DNA from: Clostridium mediterraneense
GTDB lineage: Bacteria > Bacillota > Clostridia > Clostridiales > Clostridiaceae
Length of the DNA: 64,000 bases
NCBI RefSeq assembly: GCF_900091705.1
Contig: NZ_LT594785.1
Span: 858,119-922,118 of the forward strand
Direction: 5' to 3'
The position numbers and the translations under genes are program-made. The notes beneath the pieces are model-generated. The model saw nothing but the letters and a program-made list of their open reading frames with translations, was not told the DNA's origin and did no database searches. The stretch's first letter is position 1, and the number at the start of each line of letters is the position of its first letter. Shown in pieces: positions 36,642 to 45,809 of the stretch.

Positions 36642-37268
36642 TTAAAATATAATATTATAAAATTGTATTAATGATAAAATAAGAATTATTAATCCTGATA
36701 TTAAACTTCCTTTATCTCCTATAATCTTACTTAATATTTTTTTGGAAAGATAGCTTCCAAGAGGAATTAGTATAAATGAAAATATAAAAGCTAAAATTGT
36801 TGTTAGATAAATATTAAAACCAGATATACTAGCAGCTGTACCAAGTGCAAAATTATTTAAAGTAAGTGCTAAGGCTAGCATAAAGGATTCTTTAATTTCT
36901 ATTGAACCAGATTTATCTTTATCAGCTATTTCAGGATATTTTAATATATCTGTTGGATTATTATCATCAGTATTATATATATTAAGATTATTTTTTTCAT
37001 TTTTATTTTTTCTATAATCATAAATAAAATAAAGTGAAAGTAGAAATAATATTAATGCTCCAAGGAAACTAGTTGTATTTATTGAAAATATGTTTATCAA
37101 TATAGATCCAAATAACATTGAAAGGTAAGTTCCAAGAGCACAAACAACACCTATTAATAAATTACTGAAAAATCCTATTCTTATATTCTTTGTTCCATAG
37201 GCTACTGACACTATAAAGCTATCTATACTAGAGGATAAAACTAGTAAGATAGTTGGAATGAGATTCAT
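36642..37268 (-). CDS. YtaF/MntP-like sporulation membrane protein
   Basis: A 208-aa protein with about six membrane helices arranged as two MntP-like repeats: VLSSSIDSFIVSVAYG in the first and LALALTLNNFALGTAASISG in the second, each with the conserved Asp or Asn. A charged loop (about 75-120) links them. It fits the family annotated YtaF in sporulating Firmicutes. ATG 37268 is preferred: GGAGGG lies 4 nt before it, and TTG 37280 overlaps that site. Metal export is possible from the MntP relation but unproven. Confidence 0.8.
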   Translation of the reverse strand: MNLIPTILLVLSSSIDSFIVSVAYGTKNIRIGFFSNLLIGVVCALGTYLSMLFGSILINIFSINTTSFLGALILFLLSLYFIYDYRKNKNEKNNLNIYNTDDNNPTDILKYPEIADKDKSGSIEIKESFMLALALTLNNFALGTAASISGFNIYLTTILAFIFSFILIPLGSYLSKKILSKIIGDKGSLISGLIILILSLIQFYNIIF

Positions 37269-37371
37269 ATAACCCTCCAAAAATATTTCTATCTAATGTC
37301 AATATATTTTTTTGTAAATCAAATTGTTACAAATTAACCTATTACATAATAAGATATATATTTAAATATTT

Positions 37372-38619
37372 TTATTCTTGAGAGAAGAAATAAGTAGATA
37401 ATATACTTTCAACATTATTTCTTATTGCAACTTCATGCATATAAGTCTTACAACGTTCAAATTTACTGTTTAAAAGTAATTTTTCTATATGATTTTTTTC
37501 AGAAGCTTTTATATCATTTTCAATAAGTTTTAAAGCAGTTCTAAGAGAGTGTGAAAAACTAAGAGGTTTTATAAAACTTTCTAAAGCTTCATCTATTACC
37601 CTATAAAAAGAAATTACATCTGTATTAACAGCTGCTATTCCATAAGCATGATTTGAAAAATGTTCTCCTCTTTCTAAGAGAAGAAGTTTGTATTTTTTAT
37701 ATTCATCCATTAGGAATTCAGGATTAAATTCTTTACCAGTGAGTTCATCTAAGATATTTATACATTTTATAGCTGAAATATCTTTATCTTTAACTTCTAA
37801 CATAACATCAATATCAAAATTTTTTATATCATTATAATATTTAAGAAATTCATTAACAAATATAGTGCTTGAGTGAGCACCTTTTTTCTTAGCATAACTT
37901 TGTTGACTATAATGAACTTTAGGGATACCTTTAGTATTTTTCCAAGTTTTAATAACTCTAGTTAGTATCTCTGGAATTGTATAATTATTGTCACCATAAG
38001 ATTCATTATGAAGATTATCAAAAACAACAGGAGCTCCTGTTAAACTAGATATTTCTAAAACATCATCTATTGAATAGTTCCTTTCATCATTCTCAATAAT
38101 AAGTCTTTCCTTTATATTCTGACTAAGTAGTTTATAGTTTTCTATAAATCTATTTTTTGAAGTTATTTTATCACCATATATTCCACCGATATGTAAAATT
38201 ATTTTATGTGATGAGTCTATATTTAATGAATTTAGAAATTTACAATGATATTCTAAATCAGCTATAGATTTTTTTACTACCTCTTGGTTAGGGGAGTTTA
38301 TCACTGTATATTGCCCTGGGTGCATAGAAACTCTAATATCATTTTCTTTTATAAAATTACCTATGTCTTCTAGTTCAGTTTTAAATATAGTTTGCCAATC
38401 TATAGTATTTATGGGATGAGAGGCAAGTGGGATTATATCAGAACTTATTCTAAAAAATCTTATATTATTATTTATATTATGAATTAGTATTACTTTTAAA
38501 TTTCTTATATTTTCGGCACAAGCTTGTAAAAAAGATTCTTCTGAGAAATTTTTAAGAAGTACTTTTTTACTTGTACGGGCACTTATTGTTAAAGGGATAC
38601 AAGCATAACCTATTTTCAT
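37372..38619 (-). CDS. uvsE: UV damage endonuclease UvsE
   Basis: Nicks DNA 5' to UV photoproducts in a nucleotide-excision-independent repair pathway. The 415-aa protein starts MKIGYACIPLTI, the usual UvsE start, and has the TIM-barrel metal-site segments RISSDIIPLASHP, VSMHPGQYTVINSP, HIGGIYGDK, ENDERNYS and FDNLHNE. Spore-formers use this enzyme and others to survive UV. No ribosome site lies directly before the ATG; a good one (AAAGGTGG) is about 40 nt upstream, separated by an inverted repeat. The C-terminal 100 residues are less conserved. Confidence 0.9.
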   Translation of the reverse strand: MKIGYACIPLTISARTSKKVLLKNFSEESFLQACAENIRNLKVILIHNINNNIRFFRISSDIIPLASHPINTIDWQTIFKTELEDIGNFIKENDIRVSMHPGQYTVINSPNQEVVKKSIADLEYHCKFLNSLNIDSSHKIILHIGGIYGDKITSKNRFIENYKLLSQNIKERLIIENDERNYSIDDVLEISSLTGAPVVFDNLHNESYGDNNYTIPEILTRVIKTWKNTKGIPKVHYSQQSYAKKKGAHSSTIFVNEFLKYYNDIKNFDIDVMLEVKDKDISAIKCINILDELTGKEFNPEFLMDEYKKYKLLLLERGEHFSNHAYGIAAVNTDVISFYRVIDEALESFIKPLSFSHSLRTALKLIENDIKASEKNHIEKLLLNSKFERCKTYMHEVAIRNNVESILSTYFFSQE

Positions 38620-38667
38620 AGTTATCTGCTAACAAATTATAATTATCTGTAGCAGTTCACCACCTTT
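38620..38667 (-). promoter_or_regulatory. Hairpin between displaced ribosome site and uvsE start
   Basis: On the minus strand, AAAGGTGGTGAA (38667-38656) is followed by an inverted repeat with 6-bp ends CTGCTA / TAGCAG (38655-38626) and an imperfectly paired AATTA/TAATT inner part, then ATAACT and the ATG (38619). If the 30-nt hairpin forms, the Shine-Dalgarno core would be about 10 nt from the ATG. No other start codon uses this site. Confidence 0.45.
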
Positions 38668-38832
38668 CTTATGTAGAATTTTATATTATTTTAAGTAGAA
38701 AAGTCCTATTCAAAAGATATAAAATGAAGATTATAAATATAGTATGTCCGAAAATAGAAAATTAAATATTTTTAATTTGAATTTAGAAAATAATATATTT
38801 AGTATGTGAATAATAATAATTTATTGAAAGTA

Positions 38833-38861
38833 TTGACAATATGGGAATAAAAGAGTAATAT
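38833..38861 (+). promoter_or_regulatory. Promoter of the ilv-leu operon
   Basis: Consensus TTGACA (38833-38838), 17-bp spacer, TAATAT (38856-38861). The expected transcript start is near 38868, giving a leader of about 170 nt. Confidence 0.7.
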
Positions 38862-38927
38862 TTTTATCAAATAATAAATAAATATCAATAAATAAAGGAA
38901 ATTTAAGATTAATAAGATAGAAGTAAT

Positions 38928-38960
38928 AAGTATAGGTTTGTAAAGACTTATACTTTTTTT
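38928..38960 (+). terminator. Leader terminator (putative attenuator) of the ilv-leu operon
   Basis: AAGTATAGGT (38928-38937) pairs with ACTTATACTT (38946-38955), 10 bp with one G-T pair, 8-nt loop, and seven T residues (38954-38960). It lies between the promoter and ilvN, 80 bp before the start, so transcription must pass it. This is the arrangement expected of attenuation. No T-box motif is visible. Confidence 0.6.
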
Positions 38961-39040
38961 CACAATATATTATGTAAAAAAATAACATATATTTATTTTG
39001 GGGTTGAATATAATTAAAAAATAATAAAGGGGGCAATTGT

Positions 39041-39562
39041 ATGGATAAACATGTTTTATCAGTGTTAGTCAGAAATTCTTTTGGGGTTTTAAGTAGAATT
39101 TCAGGTTTATTTTCTAGAAGAGGATTTAATATCGAAAGTTTAACAGTAGGAAGAACTCAAGATGAGAAGATATCTAGAATGACAATTACTATTATGGGAA
39201 ATGATGATGTTTTAGATCAGGTTATAAAGCAGTTAAATAAGTTAGAAGATGTTATAAGAATAATAAATGTTAAAAATGATAAAGCAGTTTATAGAGAGTT
39301 AGTTCTTATAAAAGTTAATGCAGATGCACAGCAAAGAGCTCATATAAATGAAGTTGTTAAGATATTTAGATGTAAGATTGTTGATATAGCTAATAAGTCA
39401 TTAACTATTGAGCTTACTGGTGATGAAAGTAAAGTTACAGGACTTATTAATTTAATGCAGGAGTATGGAATAAAAGAGATTGTAAGAACAGGGCTCACTG
39501 CAATTGAAAGAGGAGATAAAGAAATTACTTCTTATGGCGAATATTTTGAAGATAAATATTAA
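39041..39562 (+). CDS. ilvN: Acetolactate synthase small (regulatory) subunit
   Basis: Regulatory subunit that gives acetohydroxyacid synthase its activity and valine feedback control. The 173-aa protein has an N-terminal ACT domain (SVLVRNSFGVLSRISGLFSRRGFNIESLTVG) and a C-terminal ACT-like half, as in IlvN/IlvH. It is the first gene of the operon, 26 bp before cimA, and far from its partner ilvB (45810). The name ilvH is used for the same family in other organisms. Confidence 0.93.
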   Translation: MDKHVLSVLVRNSFGVLSRISGLFSRRGFNIESLTVGRTQDEKISRMTITIMGNDDVLDQVIKQLNKLEDVIRIINVKNDKAVYRELVLIKVNADAQQRAHINEVVKIFRCKIVDIANKSLTIELTGDESKVTGLINLMQEYGIKEIVRTGLTAIERGDKEITSYGEYFEDKY

Positions 39563-39588
39563 ATTTGGGGTATAAGGAGGAATTTTAG

Positions 39589-41184
39589 ATGAATAAAAGG
39601 ATAGAAATTTTTGATTCTACATTAAGAGATGGTGCACAAGGGCAGGGAATAAGCTTTTCACTTCAAGATAAATTAAAGATATGCAAGAGCCTAGATGATT
39701 TAGGTGTTGATTATATAGAAGCAGGTAATCCAGGTTCAAATCCAAAGGATATGGAATTTTTCAACAAAATTAAAGAGATAAAATTTAATAATGCTAAGAT
39801 TGTTGCTTTTGGTAGTACAAGAAGAGTAGGAATTTTAGCAAGTGAAGATAAAAATGTAAAAAATCTTTTGGCAGCAGGAACAGAAACTGTAGTTATATTC
39901 GGAAAAGCTTGGGATTTTCAGGTTAAAGATATTATAAAGACAAGCCTTGAAGAAAATTTATTGATGATAAAAGATACCATAGAATTTTTAGTGAAGAATA
40001 ATAGGAAAGTTATTTTTGATGCAGAACATTTTTTTGATGGCTATAAATCAAATAGAGAATATGCATTAAAAGTTTTGAAAACAGCAATAGATGCTGGAGT
40101 TATAACAGTAACTCTTTGCGATACTAATGGCGGAAGTATTTGTAGTGAAGTAGAAAAGATAGTAAGAGATGTTAAAGAGAATTTTAATATTAATGTAGGT
40201 ATACATTGTCACAATGATATTTCAATGGCAGTAGCTAATTCAATAATTGCAGTACAGGCAGGGGTTACTCATATTCAGGGAACTTTTTTAGGAATAGGTG
40301 AAAGATGCGGAAATGCTAATCTTAGTACTATAATTCCAACTTTAAAATTGAAAATGGGATATAAGCTAATGGAAGATTATAATTTAGAAAATTTAACTAA
40401 AACAGCTAGGTTTATAGCTGAAATTTCTAATATAAATATTAGAGATGAAGAAGCTTATATAGGTAGTTGTGCTTTTGCTCATAAAGGTGGAATGCATATA
40501 GATGCTGTAGTTAAAAATCCTACAGCTTATGAACATATATCACCAGAATCAGTTGGGAATAGAAGAAGATTTTTAGTATCAGAGGTTAGTGGTAAAGCAA
40601 CTATATTAAAAGAAATTCAAAAGATATTTCCAGCAGTATCAAAAGAAGCAGAGGAGGTATCTTCAATAACTCAAAAACTTAAAGAGTTAGAATATGAAGG
40701 TTATCAATTTGAAGGAGCTGAAGGAACCGTTGAACTTGTAATAAGAAAAACTATGGGGAAATATGAACCATTTTTTGAACTGAATAGCTTTAAAACTATA
40801 GGAGAGCAATATTCAGAGCTTAAAAATAAATATAGTTCAACAGCTTTTGTAAATATATCTGTAGATGGTAAAAATCAAATAACAGCAGCAGAAGGTGATG
40901 GACCTGTTAATGCATTAGATAAAGCATTAAGAGCTGCACTTGAAGTTTTTTATCCGGAACTGAAAGATGTAAGACTTGTAGATTATAAGGTTAGAGTTTT
41001 AGATACAGATGCAGCTACAGATTCTAGAGTTAGAGTTCTTATAGAATCAACAGATGGCAAAGAAAACTGGAGTACAGTTGGAGTTTCTAGAGATATTATT
41101 CAGGCAAGCTGGATTGCTCTTGTTGATTCAATAGAATATAAATTAATAAAAGATATAGAAAGAAAAGTAAGAAAGTATTTCTAG
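39589..41184 (+). CDS. cimA: Citramalate synthase
   Basis: Condenses pyruvate and acetyl-CoA to (R)-citramalate, starting isoleucine synthesis without threonine. The 531-aa protein has a HMGL/LeuA-like TIM barrel (FDSTLRDGAQGQGISFS, EAGNPGSNPKDMEFF, HCHNDISMAVANS) and the C-terminal regulatory domain. The GAQGQG variant and the AGNPGSNPKD segment mark the CimA group rather than LeuA, which is encoded separately at 47490. Second gene of the operon; ribosome site AAGGAGG. Confidence 0.92.
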   Translation: MNKRIEIFDSTLRDGAQGQGISFSLQDKLKICKSLDDLGVDYIEAGNPGSNPKDMEFFNKIKEIKFNNAKIVAFGSTRRVGILASEDKNVKNLLAAGTETVVIFGKAWDFQVKDIIKTSLEENLLMIKDTIEFLVKNNRKVIFDAEHFFDGYKSNREYALKVLKTAIDAGVITVTLCDTNGGSICSEVEKIVRDVKENFNINVGIHCHNDISMAVANSIIAVQAGVTHIQGTFLGIGERCGNANLSTIIPTLKLKMGYKLMEDYNLENLTKTARFIAEISNINIRDEEAYIGSCAFAHKGGMHIDAVVKNPTAYEHISPESVGNRRRFLVSEVSGKATILKEIQKIFPAVSKEAEEVSSITQKLKELEYEGYQFEGAEGTVELVIRKTMGKYEPFFELNSFKTIGEQYSELKNKYSSTAFVNISVDGKNQITAAEGDGPVNALDKALRAALEVFYPELKDVRLVDYKVRVLDTDAATDSRVRVLIESTDGKENWSTVGVSRDIIQASWIALVDSIEYKLIKDIERKVRKYF

Positions 41185-41205
41185 TTATAAAAAGGGGGGT
41201 TTATT

Positions 41206-42465
41206 ATGGGGATGACAATGACACAAAAAATTCTTGCAAAGCATGCAGGACTTGAAAAAGTTAAAGCAGGACAGCTTATAGAGGCAAATTTAGATTTAGT
41301 TTTAGGAAATGATATCACAACACCAGTTGCTGTGAAAGAGTTTCATAAATTAAAACTTAAGAAAGTTTTTCATAGTGATAAGGTTGCAATAGTACCAGAT
41401 CATTTTACTCCAAATAAGGATATCAAATCAGCAGAACAGGTAAAACTTATTAGAAATTTCTCAAAAGAAAAAGAAGTTAATAACTTTTTTGATATTGGTG
41501 AAATGGGTATAGAACATTGTCTTTTACCTGAAAAAGGACTTGTTGTAGCTGGAGACGTAGTTATAGGGGCTGATTCACATACTTGTACTTATGGAGCACT
41601 TGGAGCTTTTTCAACAGGAATAGGTTCTACTGATATGGCAGCAGGTATGGCAACAGGTAAATGTTGGTTTAAAGTTCCAGAGGCTATAAAGTTTGTTTTA
41701 AAGAATAAACCTAATAAATGGGTTAGTGGTAAAGATGTTATTTTACACATAATTGGAATGATTGGTGTGGATGGTGCTTTATATAAATCAATGGAGTTTA
41801 CAGGAGAGGGAGTAAAAAATCTTTCTATGGATTCAAGATTTACTATAACTAATATGGCAATAGAAGCAGGAGCTAAAAATGGGATATTCCCAGTTGATGA
41901 ATTAACAATAGAATATATGAAAAATCATTCTGATAAGAAATGGGAAGTGTTTGAAGCTGATGATGATGCAGATTATTCAGAAGTTTATGAAATAGATTTA
42001 TCAAAAATTAAATCAACAGTTGCTTTCCCACATCTTCCAGATAACACAAGAACTATTGATAATGTTGGAGAAATTAATGTAGATCAAGTAGTTATAGGTT
42101 CTTGTACAAATGGTAGAATGCAAGATTTAAGAGAAGCAGCAGAAATTTTAAAAGGAAAAAAAGTTAAAAAGGGTGTAAGAACAATAATTATACCAGGAAC
42201 TCAAAAAATTTATTTACAAGCTATGGAAGAGGGACTTTTGAAGACATTTGTTGAATCAGGGGCAATAGTGTCTACACCTACTTGTGGCCCATGTCTTGGT
42301 GGTCATATGGGAATCCTTGCTGCAGGTGAAAGAGCTATTTCAACTACAAATAGAAATTTTGTTGGAAGAATGGGGCATGTAGAGTCAGAAGTTTATCTTG
42401 CAAGTCCAGCAGTCGCAGCAGCATCAGCTATAACAGGAAAGATTTCTTCACCAGAAGATTTATAA
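41206..42465 (+). CDS. leuC: 3-isopropylmalate/citramalate dehydratase large subunit
   Basis: Aconitase-family isomerase subunit that carries the 4Fe-4S cluster; it acts in leucine synthesis and, in the citramalate route, on citramalate. The 419-aa length is the short archaeal-type form rather than the roughly 466-aa enterobacterial form. Cluster Cys appear in SCTNGR and [10 protein letters not shown]; substrate segments [23 protein letters not shown] are present. It needs the LeuD subunit, encoded 18 bp downstream. Ribosome site AAGGGGGG. Confidence 0.95.
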   Translation: MGMTMTQKILAKHAGLEKVKAGQLIEANLDLVLGNDITTPVAVKEFHKLKLKKVFHSDKVAIVPDHFTPNKDIKSAEQVKLIRNFSKEKEVNNFFDIGEMGIEHCLLPEKGLVVAGDVVIGADSHTCTYGALGAFSTGIGSTDMAAGMATGKCWFKVPEAIKFVLKNKPNKWVSGKDVILHIIGMIGVDGALYKSMEFTGEGVKNLSMDSRFTITNMAIEAGAKNGIFPVDELTIEYMKNHSDKKWEVFEADDDADYSEVYEIDLSKIKSTVAFPHLPDNTRTIDNVGEINVDQVVIGSCTNGRMQDLREAAEILKGKKVKKGVRTIIIPGTQKIYLQAMEEGLLKTFVESGAIVSTPTCGPCLGGHMGILAAGERAISTTNRNFVGRMGHVESEVYLASPAVAAASAITGKISSPEDL

Positions 42466-42483
42466 GAAGAAGGGGGATTTATC

Positions 42484-42978
42484 ATGGAGGTTTGTGGAAA
42501 AGTTTTTAAATACGGAAATAATGTTGATACAGATGTAATTATACCAGCTAGATATTTGAATACATCTGAAGAAAAAGAACTTGCAATGCATTGTATGGAA
42601 GATATAGATAAAGATTTTATAGTAAATGTAGAAGAAGGAGATATCATAGTTGCAGATAAAAATTTTGGCTGTGGTTCTTCAAGAGAACATGCGCCTATAG
42701 CTATAAAAGCTAGTGGAGTAAGTTGTGTAATTGCACAAACTTTTGCAAGAATATTTTATAGAAATGCAATTAATATAGGTCTTCCAATTCTTGAATGTGA
42801 AAGTGCTGCAAAAGCCATAAAGTCAGGAGATAAGGTTTCAGTAAATTTTGTTACAGGAGTTATAAAAAATCTTACTAAAAATGAAGAGTATCAAGCAGAG
42901 CCTTTCCCAGAGTTTATGCAAGAAATAATAAATTGTGGTGGATTAGTTCAGAGAATAAAAAAACAGCAAAATAAGTAA
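42484..42978 (+). CDS. leuD: 3-isopropylmalate/citramalate dehydratase small subunit
   Basis: The 164-aa swivel-domain subunit that completes the isomerase active site. The opening [21 protein letters not shown] and the [19 protein letters not shown] segment are invariant in LeuD. The short length matches the short-form LeuC encoded just upstream. Ribosome site AAGGGGG. Confidence 0.95.
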   Translation: MEVCGKVFKYGNNVDTDVIIPARYLNTSEEKELAMHCMEDIDKDFIVNVEEGDIIVADKNFGCGSSREHAPIAIKASGVSCVIAQTFARIFYRNAINIGLPILECESAAKAIKSGDKVSVNFVTGVIKNLTKNEEYQAEPFPEFMQEIINCGGLVQRIKKQQNK

Positions 42979-43003
42979 TAGGAAATAAAAGGGGGAAAAA
43001 ATT

Positions 43004-44074
43004 ATGAATTTTAATATTGGGGTTATTAAAGGAGATGGAATCGGACCAGAAGTAATTAATGAAGCTTTAAAGGTATTAGATAAAATAGCAGTTAAGTTTA
43101 ATCATACTTTTAAATATCATGAGGCTATTGCTGGAGGAGTTGCAATTGATATAACTGGAGAAGCACTTCCAGAGCATACTTTAGAACTTTGTAGAAAAAT
43201 GGATGCTGTACTTTTAGGAGCAGTTGGTGGACCTAAATGGGATAATTTAAATGGCGGAGTAAGACCAGAGCAAGCTTTACTTGGTTTGAGAGGAGGTCTT
43301 AATTTATATTGTAATTTAAGACCAGCTTTATTATATAAATCTCTTAAAAATGCATCTCCATTAAAAGAAGAAATTATTGGCGATGGTATAGATATTTGTG
43401 TAGTAAGAGAACTTACAGGTGGAATATATTTTGGAAAAAGAGAAATTATAAAAAGCTCTGGAGAAGAGATTGCAAGAGATACAGAGCAATATTCAACATC
43501 AGAAATTAGAAGAATTGCAAAAATTGCTTTTGAAACAGCTTTGAAAAGAAATAAGAAAGTTACAAGTGTTGATAAGGCAAATATTCTAGAAAGTTCAAGA
43601 CTTTGGAGAAGAGTTGTAGAAGATGTTCATAAAGATTATCCAGAAGTTGAACTTGATAATTTATATGTTGATAATGCAGCAATGCAACTTGTAAGAGATC
43701 CAAAGCAATTTGATGTGATTCTTACTAGTAATATGTTTGGAGATATTTTATCAGATGAAGCTTCAATGATTACAGGTTCTATTGGAATGTTACCATCAGC
43801 AAGTCTTGGTGAAAATAGTTTTGGAATGTATGAGCCTATACATGGTAGTGCTCCTGATATTGCAGGTAAAAATATAGCTAATCCACTAGCAACAATTTTA
43901 TCAGCAGCAATGATGCTTAGATATAGCTTCAATTTAGAAGAAGAAGCAAAAACTATAGAGAATGCAGTTGTTAATGTTTTAGAACAAGGATATAGAACAG
44001 GAGATATAAATAGTGCTTCTATGAATTTAGTTAGAACTAAAGAAATGGGAAGACTTGTTGTAGAGTCTATTTAG
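43004..44074 (+). CDS. leuB: 3-isopropylmalate dehydrogenase
   Basis: NAD-dependent oxidative decarboxylation of 3-isopropylmalate, and probably of 3-methylmalate in the citramalate route. The 356-aa protein has the family segments [40 protein letters not shown] and [22 protein letters not shown]. Fifth gene of the operon, 25 bp after leuD; ribosome site AAAGGGGG. Confidence 0.95.
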   Translation: MNFNIGVIKGDGIGPEVINEALKVLDKIAVKFNHTFKYHEAIAGGVAIDITGEALPEHTLELCRKMDAVLLGAVGGPKWDNLNGGVRPEQALLGLRGGLNLYCNLRPALLYKSLKNASPLKEEIIGDGIDICVVRELTGGIYFGKREIIKSSGEEIARDTEQYSTSEIRRIAKIAFETALKRNKKVTSVDKANILESSRLWRRVVEDVHKDYPEVELDNLYVDNAAMQLVRDPKQFDVILTSNMFGDILSDEASMITGSIGMLPSASLGENSFGMYEPIHGSAPDIAGKNIANPLATILSAAMMLRYSFNLEEEAKTIENAVVNVLEQGYRTGDINSASMNLVRTKEMGRLVVESI

Positions 44075-44085
44075 GGGGTAAAGAT

Positions 44086-45744
44086 ATGATAAGTAGTAGA
44101 ATTAAAATAGGAGCAGATAGAGCACCTCATAGATCTTTATTAAAAGCAACAGGTTTAACAGAGGAAGAAATTAATAGACCTATAATAGGAGTTGTTTCTT
44201 CTCAAAATGATATAATACCTGGTCATATAAATTTAGATAAAATAACTGAGGCTGTAAAAAAAGGAATTATTATGGCAGGTGGAACCCCTCTTGTTTTTCC
44301 TGTTATAGGAGTTTGCGATGGAATTTCTATGGGGCATGAAGGAATGAAATATTCTCTAGCTACTAGAGAAATAATAGCAGATTCAATAGAATGCATGGCT
44401 AAAGCTCATGCTTTGGATGGACTTGTTTTAATACCAAATTGCGACAAAATAGTTCCAGGTAGTATCATGGGAGCTTTAAGAGTTAATATACCAACTATTG
44501 CAATCTCAGGTGGAGCAATGCTTGCAGGGAAAGTTAGAGATAAAAGCCTTAGTCTTTCAGATGTATTTGAAAGTGTAGGTTCATATGAGGCAGGCAAAAT
44601 AAATATTGATGAGCTTAATGAAATAGAAAATAAAGCTTGTCCAACTTGTGGATCTTGTTCTGGTATGTTTACAGCTAATTCTATGAATTGTCTTTGTGAA
44701 AGTTTAGGAATAGCTTTACCTGGAAATGGAACAATACCAGCAGTTTATTCAGAAAGGATAAGACTTGCTAAAAAAGCTGGAATGAAAATAATGGAGCTAG
44801 TAAAAAGAGATATAAAACCAAGAGATATAATAAATGAAAAAAGTATAAAAAATTCACTTGCAGTAGATATGGCACTTGGTTGTTCAAGTAATAGTGTTCT
44901 TCATTTAACTGCAATTGCTAATGAAGCTAAAGTTGATATGAATCTTGATATTATAAATGAAATGAGTTCAAAAATTCCAAATCTTTGCAAGCTTGCACCA
45001 GCAGGAAATCATTATATAGAAGATTTATATGTTGCAGGTGGAGTTGGAGCTGTTATGAATGAATTAAGTAAGAAAAACCTTTTAGATTTAGATGTAATTA
45101 CTGCAACAGGAGAAACACAAGGAAAAAATATAGAAAATGCTAAAGTACTTGATAATAATATTATTAAAAATATTGATAATCCATATAGTCAAACAGGTGG
45201 AATAGCAATCCTTAGAGGTAATATTGCACCAGATGGAGCTGTAGTTAAAAAATCAGCGGTTCTTCCAGAAATGTTAGTTCATGAAGGTAGAGCAAGAGTA
45301 TTTAATTCAGAGGAAGAATCATTAAGGACTATTATGACTGGAAAAATAGAAAAAGGTGATGTAGTAGTTATAAGATATGAAGGACCAAAGGGTGGACCTG
45401 GAATGAGAGAAATGCTCTCAGCTACTTCAGCAATAGCTGGAATGGGACTTGATAAAGATGTTGCTTTAATAACTGATGGAAGATTTTCAGGTGCAACTAG
45501 AGGGGCAGCAATTGGTCATATATCTCCAGAAGCAGCTGAAGGTGGAGTTATTGCTTTTATAGAAGAAGGAGATATTATTTCAATAGATATTCCAAATGGA
45601 GTGTTAGAGCTTAAAGTTGCGGATGAAGAATTAAATAAGAGAAGAAAATCCGTAACATTATTAGAGCCTAAAATAAAAGAAGGATATTTATATAGATATT
45701 CTAAACTTGTTTCATCAGCAAGTGAAGGAGCAATATTAAAATAA
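44086..45744 (+). CDS. ilvD: Dihydroxy-acid dehydratase
   Basis: Iron-sulfur enzyme forming the 2-keto acids of valine and isoleucine. The 552-aa protein has the cluster Cys in [13 protein letters not shown] and [19 protein letters not shown] and the C-terminal GGPGMREML and [11 protein letters not shown] segments. It lies 11 bp after leuB. The AGGGGG ribosome site includes the end of leuB. Confidence 0.95.
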   Translation: MISSRIKIGADRAPHRSLLKATGLTEEEINRPIIGVVSSQNDIIPGHINLDKITEAVKKGIIMAGGTPLVFPVIGVCDGISMGHEGMKYSLATREIIADSIECMAKAHALDGLVLIPNCDKIVPGSIMGALRVNIPTIAISGGAMLAGKVRDKSLSLSDVFESVGSYEAGKINIDELNEIENKACPTCGSCSGMFTANSMNCLCESLGIALPGNGTIPAVYSERIRLAKKAGMKIMELVKRDIKPRDIINEKSIKNSLAVDMALGCSSNSVLHLTAIANEAKVDMNLDIINEMSSKIPNLCKLAPAGNHYIEDLYVAGGVGAVMNELSKKNLLDLDVITATGETQGKNIENAKVLDNNIIKNIDNPYSQTGGIAILRGNIAPDGAVVKKSAVLPEMLVHEGRARVFNSEEESLRTIMTGKIEKGDVVVIRYEGPKGGPGMREMLSATSAIAGMGLDKDVALITDGRFSGATRGAAIGHISPEAAEGGVIAFIEEGDIISIDIPNGVLELKVADEELNKRRKSVTLLEPKIKEGYLYRYSKLVSSASEGAILK

Positions 45745-45809
45745 AGGTATATATAATAGGAAGAGTTTTTTATTTTATAAATAATTTGTAGAAAAAAGGG
45801 GGGATATTT

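Larger units (their letters stand above)
38620..39040. other. Divergent intergenic region between uvsE and the ilv-leu operon
   Basis: About 420 bp without a protein gene. It holds the uvsE translation signals (38620-38667), the ilv-leu promoter (38833-38861), a leader with a terminator (38928-38960), and the ilvN ribosome site AAGGGGG. AT-rich 38668-38832 contains a weak CodY-like match at 38779-38793 but nothing firm. Confidence 0.6.

Noticed and set aside
38668-38832. CodY-like boxes upstream of the ilv-leu promoter (for example 38779-38793)
   Set aside because: Best match is only about 10 of 15 bases to the CodY consensus, which is expected by chance in this composition.
38868-39040. T-box riboswitch in the ilv-leu leader
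   Set aside because: The conserved T-box antiterminator sequence (AGGGTGG...) is absent and the leader of about 170 nt is short for a complete T-box.
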